Origin: Zeugodacus cucurbitae
Taxonomy: Eukaryota > Arthropoda > Insecta > Diptera > Tephritidae
Direction: 5' to 3'
Length of the DNA stretch: 64,000 nt
NCBI RefSeq assembly: GCF_028554725.1
Contig: NC_071667.1
Span: 17,157,501-17,221,500, forward strand
This document shows, piece after piece, positions 58,369-64,000 of the stretch. The notes beneath the pieces were generated by a model that saw only the letters and a program-made list of their open reading frames with translations, did no database searches and was not told the DNA's origin. Position numbers and translations under genes: made by a program. Each line of letters begins with the position of its first letter. Position 1 is the stretch's first letter.

Positions 58369-59731
58369 CCATAAAAAGGGAGACCCCACAATCTGCGCCA
58401 ATTACCGTGGTATAAGTCTCCTCAATATCGCATATATGTAAGGTTTTGTCGAGCGTATTGTGTGAAAGACTAAAGCCCGCCGTCAACAAACTGATTGGAC
58501 CTAATCAGTGTGGCTTTGGACCTGGAAAATCAACAACAGACAAGATATTCACCATGCGCCAAATTTTGGAGAAGACCCGTGAAAATAGGATCGACACACA
58601 CCATCTCTTTGTTGACTTTAAAGCTGCTTTCGACAGCACGAAAAAGAGTTGCCTTTATGCCGCGATGTCTGAATTTGGTATTCCCGCAAAACTAATAGGG
58701 CTGTGTAAGCTGACGTGGAGCAACACCAAAAGCTCCGTCAGGATCGGGAAGGACCTCTCCGAACCGTTCGTTACCAGACGAGGTTTCAGACAAGGTGACT
58801 CACTCTCGTGTGATTTCTTAAACTGATGCTGGAGAAAATAATACGAGCTGCAGAGCTAAATAGAGAAGGTACAATCTTCTACAAGAGCGTACAGCTGCTG
58901 GCGTATGTCGTTGATATTGATATCACCGGAAGCAACAACCGCGCTGTTTGTTCTGCTTTTTCCAGACTAGATAAAGAAGCGAAGCGTATTTGTCTGGTGA
59001 TGAATGACGACAAAACGAAATATCTCCTGTCATCAAACAAACAGTCAGCCCATTCGCGTTTTGGCTCCCACGTCACTGTTGACAGTCATACCTTTGAAGT
59101 AGTATATAGTTTCGTCTACTTGTGAACCAGCGTTAACAACACCAACAATGTCAGCCTTGAAATCCAACGCAGAATCGCTCTTGCCAACAGGTGCTACTTT
59201 GGACTGAGTAGGAAATTTAAAAGTAAAGTCCTCTCTCCACGAATCAAAATTAAACTCTACAAGTCTCTTATCATTCCCGTCCTGCTTTATGGTGCAGAAG
59301 CTTAGACGATGTCAACATCAGATGAGACCACACTAGGAGTTTTCGAGAGTTAAATTTTGCGCAAGATTTATGGTCCTCAGAACATTGGCAACGGCGAATA
59401 CCGCAGACGATGGAACGATGAGCTGTACGAGTTATACGGCGACATTGACATAGTTCAGCGAATAAAAAGACAGCGGCTACGCTGGCTAGATCATGTTGTT
59501 CGAATGGATGAAAGTGGTCCAGCTCTGAAAGTATTCGATGGAGTACCCGCTGGTGGAAGACTAGGAAGAGGGAGACCTCTACGCCGATGGAAGGACCAGG
59601 TGGAGAGGGACCTGGCTTCGCTTGGTATAACCAATTGGCGACAAACTGCCAGAAGGAGGGATACGTGGCGCGCTGTTTTGGACTCGGCTATAACCGCGTA
59701 AGGGGTGTCTACGCCTGTCAAGAAGAAGAAG
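58369..59731 (+). pseudogene. RTE-clade LINE copy, 5'-truncated and broken
   Basis: It starts in the reverse transcriptase (matching about 16838). The frame is broken after YKV near 58438, at SLSCDFLN near 58820, at a TGA near 59122, at a TAG near 59305 and at a TAA near 59350. The catalytic YADD region has changed to YVVD near 58902. It ends with WLDHVVRM, WRAVLDSAITA and a (GAA)n tail. It is not functional. Confidence 0.88.
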
Positions 59732-62125
59732 ATGGCACCCAAAGTCTTAACAACTATATAAGACAGATTCAAAGATTTCCATATTTTTTTTTTTGTTTCG
59801 CAACCATTTAAAAGATAATATTTCTTTTTGTTTTGGACTCGGGCCATTTGCTTTTTTAATACACCTTTTTATGTAGTTTATAATTCTATTGTAACGTCAC
59901 ATCACAAAAGAAAAGAAAGAAAGAGATATAAGACTTTGCTGCTTCATTTCTTACTTTCACTTAGCACCAACTCTCACATATTGAAAATATATTTTTACAC
60001 GTCCTTTCGTTCATGTATCTTTTCAATACCCGCCTTCGTGGGCGCCATAATGGCCTTACGTGTACAGACAGATTCATATTTGCTTGAAGTGTCTTAATTA
60101 AAAGTGAACACGATATCACTGCCGTTTGCTAAACCGACAATATTGCATGTTGTTGATGTTTTTTTCTTTTGTTTTGTTTTTTCTTGGCATTATTAAAGTA
60201 AATCCCTTTTCATGTATTCTGACGTCGATTACCTTGGCTCGTGGGCGCGCAGTGAAATAATGCAGAAAGGAGTAAAGAGAAGGCAGAAGGTCATTTATAT
60301 TTCATTTAGCTTTGAATGAATGCGCTGTGTTTTGTTATTGCGTGTTATAAATCTTTTTACCTCGGCTTTATCTTGCCATACGTATCGCATCTCTACAGTC
60401 TCTGGCAATTTGCATGTATTGTTATTGTGTTTATTTATTTGTTGTTTTTATATTGTTGTCTCGTTTTACGTAACTCAGCGTCCTTTCTGATATAAAACGA
60501 AATACCCATTGTCATCTTTAAAAAATCACGTGATGCTAGAATTTAATTCATATACTATGTTTTATTCAGCATGTCGCAATATGTATTGCTAAGTTATTTT
60601 TATCAGGCTTTCCGAACCCGCTAATGATTAAAAAGACGAGACACGGTATAATTTATCAGAAAATTCTCGCTAGTTCTTGGCGAAAAAAGGATAATATTAC
60701 AGCGACTATTATCCATCGTAAGACTAAAGACACAGCAGGCTTTGGTCTTCACACGGATCAACTAGGCCGGGTGATTTAAAATATTACCAACAGACTTTAC
60801 TTCAAAAAGCTCCATAACTACTTAAAGAAAATCTGAATTTTTTTTGGCTCCAGATTTATTCAGAGGCAAATAATGTGAGATTTGTACTTCAAAAGATTCT
60901 CGATTTATTCAGAAGAGTGTATTACTGGGAAAGATTTCAGAGAAGAATATAGACAGATATAAACATTCGTTTTTTTTACCAAGAATCTGAAAGAATTTAA
61001 AACTACTACAAATGATTAATTTTCCATGTACACACCTTTTTCTTCTTTTCTACAAATTTAAAGGCTTCAAACTCACAAATTTCACTATCACCCCTTTCAA
61101 GTTAAACTCTAAGTAAATCTTATCATTTATCTCACATCTGACTAAATGAATGAAAATGTCTGTCCTCACATTACTGTGCGCCATTCACTAGAGGCATTTC
61201 ACAGTAAATTGGAAGCGGCAAAGCAACAGTAACGACTGCTATAACAGTGCGAATATCCGGTATCTGATTAAGTAGGACATGCATAGCTTTTCGCTGATTT
61301 ATATGCATTTTCTCAGGTCGATCCCTCATTTGCTTAATGTTGCCGCTACACATGTACAGGTACGGGTATGTACTATATATGTATATTACTGTCTTGCGTC
61401 GCCCCTCATGTAATGTTTACGTTAGTCACCTTGACAGATGTCAGAGATTATGTGCGATTTGCGTGTTGGTGCTTGTGAGTTGTGCTGAGATTTACAAACG
61501 CATTATTTACGAGTTTTATGTAATTTTTGTTCAAATTTAGTATACGACTGTACAAATGTGTATTAATGAATTAAAAATAAATTCGTTAGCTTTGTTGGCA
61601 ATAAGAATAATAATATTATACTGAGCTGCCTACAAACGGATGATGGATTTAGGGCAGACGATTTTGGCTCATAAAATCTCATAGAGATTTTTCGTTTCGA
61701 AGGTGATATAAAAATAAAATTTTAATAATTTTTTGTTTCGTAGTGGGCGGACGTACGACCAACCAAAAGGAAGTCACGCATATGCAAAGTAATGGCAAAT
61801 AATCATAAAGAGAGCTAGAAAATTAAATATGGAATTGAGTATAATGGTTTGTTCTCCTTGTTACACATATGAATTTGAAGAAATACGGAGTTTCACTATC
61901 AGACATTTTTGGAGGACAAATTTTTTAGTAATATGTATATATTTTAATGTTAAATGCTAAAGGGCCTATTATATGTAATTTTTTAATAAAATGTTAGGGT
62001 CCTATAATACTGCCCGCAAATTATATCTTCGAATCGTTAGTGAATAATTATATTAGTGGAAGTTATTGGTAGTGGACTACTAAAGAACATCGAACTAAAT
62101 TTGTACAACTCAAAAATACCCATTA
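59732..62125. other. No gene recognised
   Basis: About 2.4 kb of AT-rich sequence. I saw no domain-bearing frame, RNA gene or repeat with defined ends. Confidence 0.4.
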
Positions 62126-62493
62126 TAGCCTTTTCGCACAGCCAAATTAATGGATCAATTAAAATATGAAGTAAGAAACCAATTTTTGCCCTTCGCACTA
62201 CCGGCTACTCGATAATGGACCAGCTGTTATAATTTTTGTTTTTTGTTTTTCATAAGAAGTTGGTAAGTTTCGACGGCTGATTGCTATTTGCTCAATAACT
62301 ACATCCATTATTTCCAGCAGCGACATCTACCGTTGAGTAGTATTACTTACAAATAGGTACTTTCACTAATTTCATTTTCAACACAATTAAAAATTAATGT
62401 ATTTTTATTTTGTATGGTAAATCGAACTAAATCAGCGCATTAATCGAGCAATGGCCGGTTAATTGATCAATTAGCTCCTGTGCGAAAAGTCTA
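62126..62493. mobile_element. MITE with 3-bp TSD family (copy 2), 368 bp
   Basis: Ends TAGCCTTTTCGCACAG and CTGTGCGAAAAGTCTA, with the same interior landmarks as 48402-48807 (CCGGCTACTCGATAA, CATAAGAAGTTGGTAAGTTT, CCAGCAGCGACATC). The flanks are TTA on the left and ATA on the right, so the target duplication is no longer perfect. Confidence 0.8.
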
Positions 62494-62549
62494 ATACATA
62501 GCCTTATAATAAGACATTATACATTTCATGTGCACGACACTCGTATATA

Positions 62550-63660
62550 CAGTGACAGACATTCGTTTAAACACGGCCTTATTTTTCATTCTCTCAATCA
62601 ATGACTTGCCTAAAACAAATTCTATGTTATATTGCTTGCTAGGCTACCGGGAGTTTGTTTGTAATGCAAAAACCTATTTTCGTTGTTGTTGTTATATTTA
62701 ATGCATTTTTTTAATAATATGAAAAAAGGGGTAGTAGTCGTTTAAACGCATCAACTAAATGTCTCATATTTTCATATTTATTAAGTTTTTAATAATTAAT
62801 TGATGTTGCATTTTTATTAATAACTTCAAAAACACGTTTTGGCATCGAGTTCACTAAATGTTTCAGTTTCGTCTGATCAAAATATTCCCATGTTTCTTTA
62901 AGGTCCAATTTAAGATTTTATAAGATCTTGGACACTGAATTCTAATCAGGATTGCACGCTGGGCACTTTATAAGTGCAATATTACGCTCCTCAAACCATT
63001 TTACAGACTCCTTAGAAACGTGAATGGCAGCGTTATCCTGTTGAAAAATGATATCTTCATCCATTTTGTTATCCAAAAATTAAATGAGAGCATGATCCAA
63101 CACTTCGGTGTATATTTTGAGTCCAAAGCACAATTTTGCTTTACCTGCCACCACCCAAATTTTTTTTTGATAAATCGTGTCAGCAACAACTGTAAGAGTC
63201 TGGACCATCTAAATTTAATATTTTTTCATCAGAAAACACAACATCATCCATCTCAGTTGTCCTTTACATGGGTTTCCGGGTGAAGTTTAAGTGCACTTGT
63301 TTGTGATGAGACTTCAACCAGGCTTGCACACCGGTTTCTTCCATTTTAACTAATTTCTGTTATGTAAAATGTGTGCAATATGCCTGGTTGTCACTGGAAA
63401 ACCCAAATTATCTTTTATTTTTTGTGCAGTTCAAAATTTTTTAGTGGTTTGATTTTTAATTTTATTTATCTGGCGAATATAAAGTTTAACATTTCCCTTC
63501 GTTGGATTTTTCACCATAAAATTTTCCATTAAAAAAAAGGGGCACGACGACGAAAAGAGTCTGATCTTTCAATTTTGTGCCCGATCTCCAGATTTCAATA
63601 ACCTTCCTTATGGTAAATATTGATTTTAGCTTTTTTGAGTCACCGAGGTATTTTCCCTAT
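62550..63660 (-). pseudogene. Tc1/mariner transposase pseudogene, minus strand
   Basis: The left boundary TA|CAGTGACAGACATTCGTT looks like a Tc1-type terminal repeat. Reading the minus strand from right to left: HTH-like residues (LRKVIEIWRSGTKLK near 63600), VTTRHIAHILHNRN, VVFSDEKILNLDGPDSYSC and QDNAAIHVSKESVKWFEERN. LIKCPACNPD and KETWEYFDQTKLKHLVNSMP follow. Stops and frameshifts break the frame many times. The right terminal repeat was not found in the window. Confidence 0.75.
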
Positions 63661-64000
63661 GAGCAAAAATGTGGAAAAAGCTAGGAAAAACGATTTTTTT
63701 TCTCATTTTTAAAAATTATGAACTTTTCAGAGCAAAAAACGTGATCCTTTAATGTTTTCAAAAATTCGATCGAAACAAAAAAACGGCTGGCTGGATTAAT
63801 TTGATTTTAATTTGTAGGGTTTTTGTGGACATATTGAACTGTAAAAGGCACACTTAACATTAGTGGTTTCCTCAATATTTTCGAGCTAGCGCTCGATTTT
63901 CCAAAAAACCACCAAAAGCCCTTTTTTAGTTGCATTTTCAAATTCATGTGACAATAAGACAAAAATTTTTTTTCGGAAAAGTAATGGCTAGTCGTTAATG
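63661..64000. other. Window end, no gene recognised
   Basis: AT-rich DNA. It may contain the right end of the Tc1-like element, but no inverted copy of the left terminal repeat was seen. Confidence 0.3.

Overview
The window looks like genomic DNA of a higher (acalyptrate) fly, most likely a tephritid fruit fly. The evidence is spliced genes with GT-AG introns, AT-rich introns, a Drosophila-like Sap47 gene, and many insect transposable elements. The species call is inference; the sequence alone does not fix it. It is one host gene in a sea of repeats.

Host gene: the minus strand carries seven coding exons of Sap47 (synapse-associated protein of 47 kDa, BSD domain). They run from 50600 down to 34547. 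Splice phases agree throughout, giving about 453 in-frame codons plus a stop. The first exon(s) are not in the window, or were not found. The terminal coding exon exists twice, at 34547-34788 and 12802-13043. The two copies look identical over 242 bases, although their flanks differ.

Left half (1-32 kb): this is a set of duplicated blocks split by insertions. Block A (531-14145) is homologous to block C (32396-35900). Block B (23998-24388) matches 32058-32449. Block C lacks a Jockey insertion, two DINE-1-like elements and a gypsy-type LTR retrotransposon that are present in A, so it serves as the empty-site allele or paralogue. A second block, X, of about 1.7-1.8 kb occurs three times (14848-19896, 27193-28920, 51546-53239), each time next to a DINE-1-like element.

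Mobile elements: at least ten DINE-1-like (Helentron-associated) copies; a 6.2 kb Ty3/gypsy element with near-identical LTRs but a damaged integrase; an RTE-clade LINE with an intact reading frame (14935-18198) and three broken relatives; a Jockey-clade LINE; two Tc1/mariner pseudogenes; a hAT pseudogene with an intron and a hAT-type MITE; a piggyBac fragment; two copies of a 3-bp-TSD MITE; a TA-TSD MITE in both A and C; and a LINE 5' fragment with a 2A-like motif.

Right half (35.9-64 kb): Sap47 introns, then repeat-rich DNA that is probably the upstream Sap47 intron or flank. I saw no tRNA, rRNA or CRISPR array.
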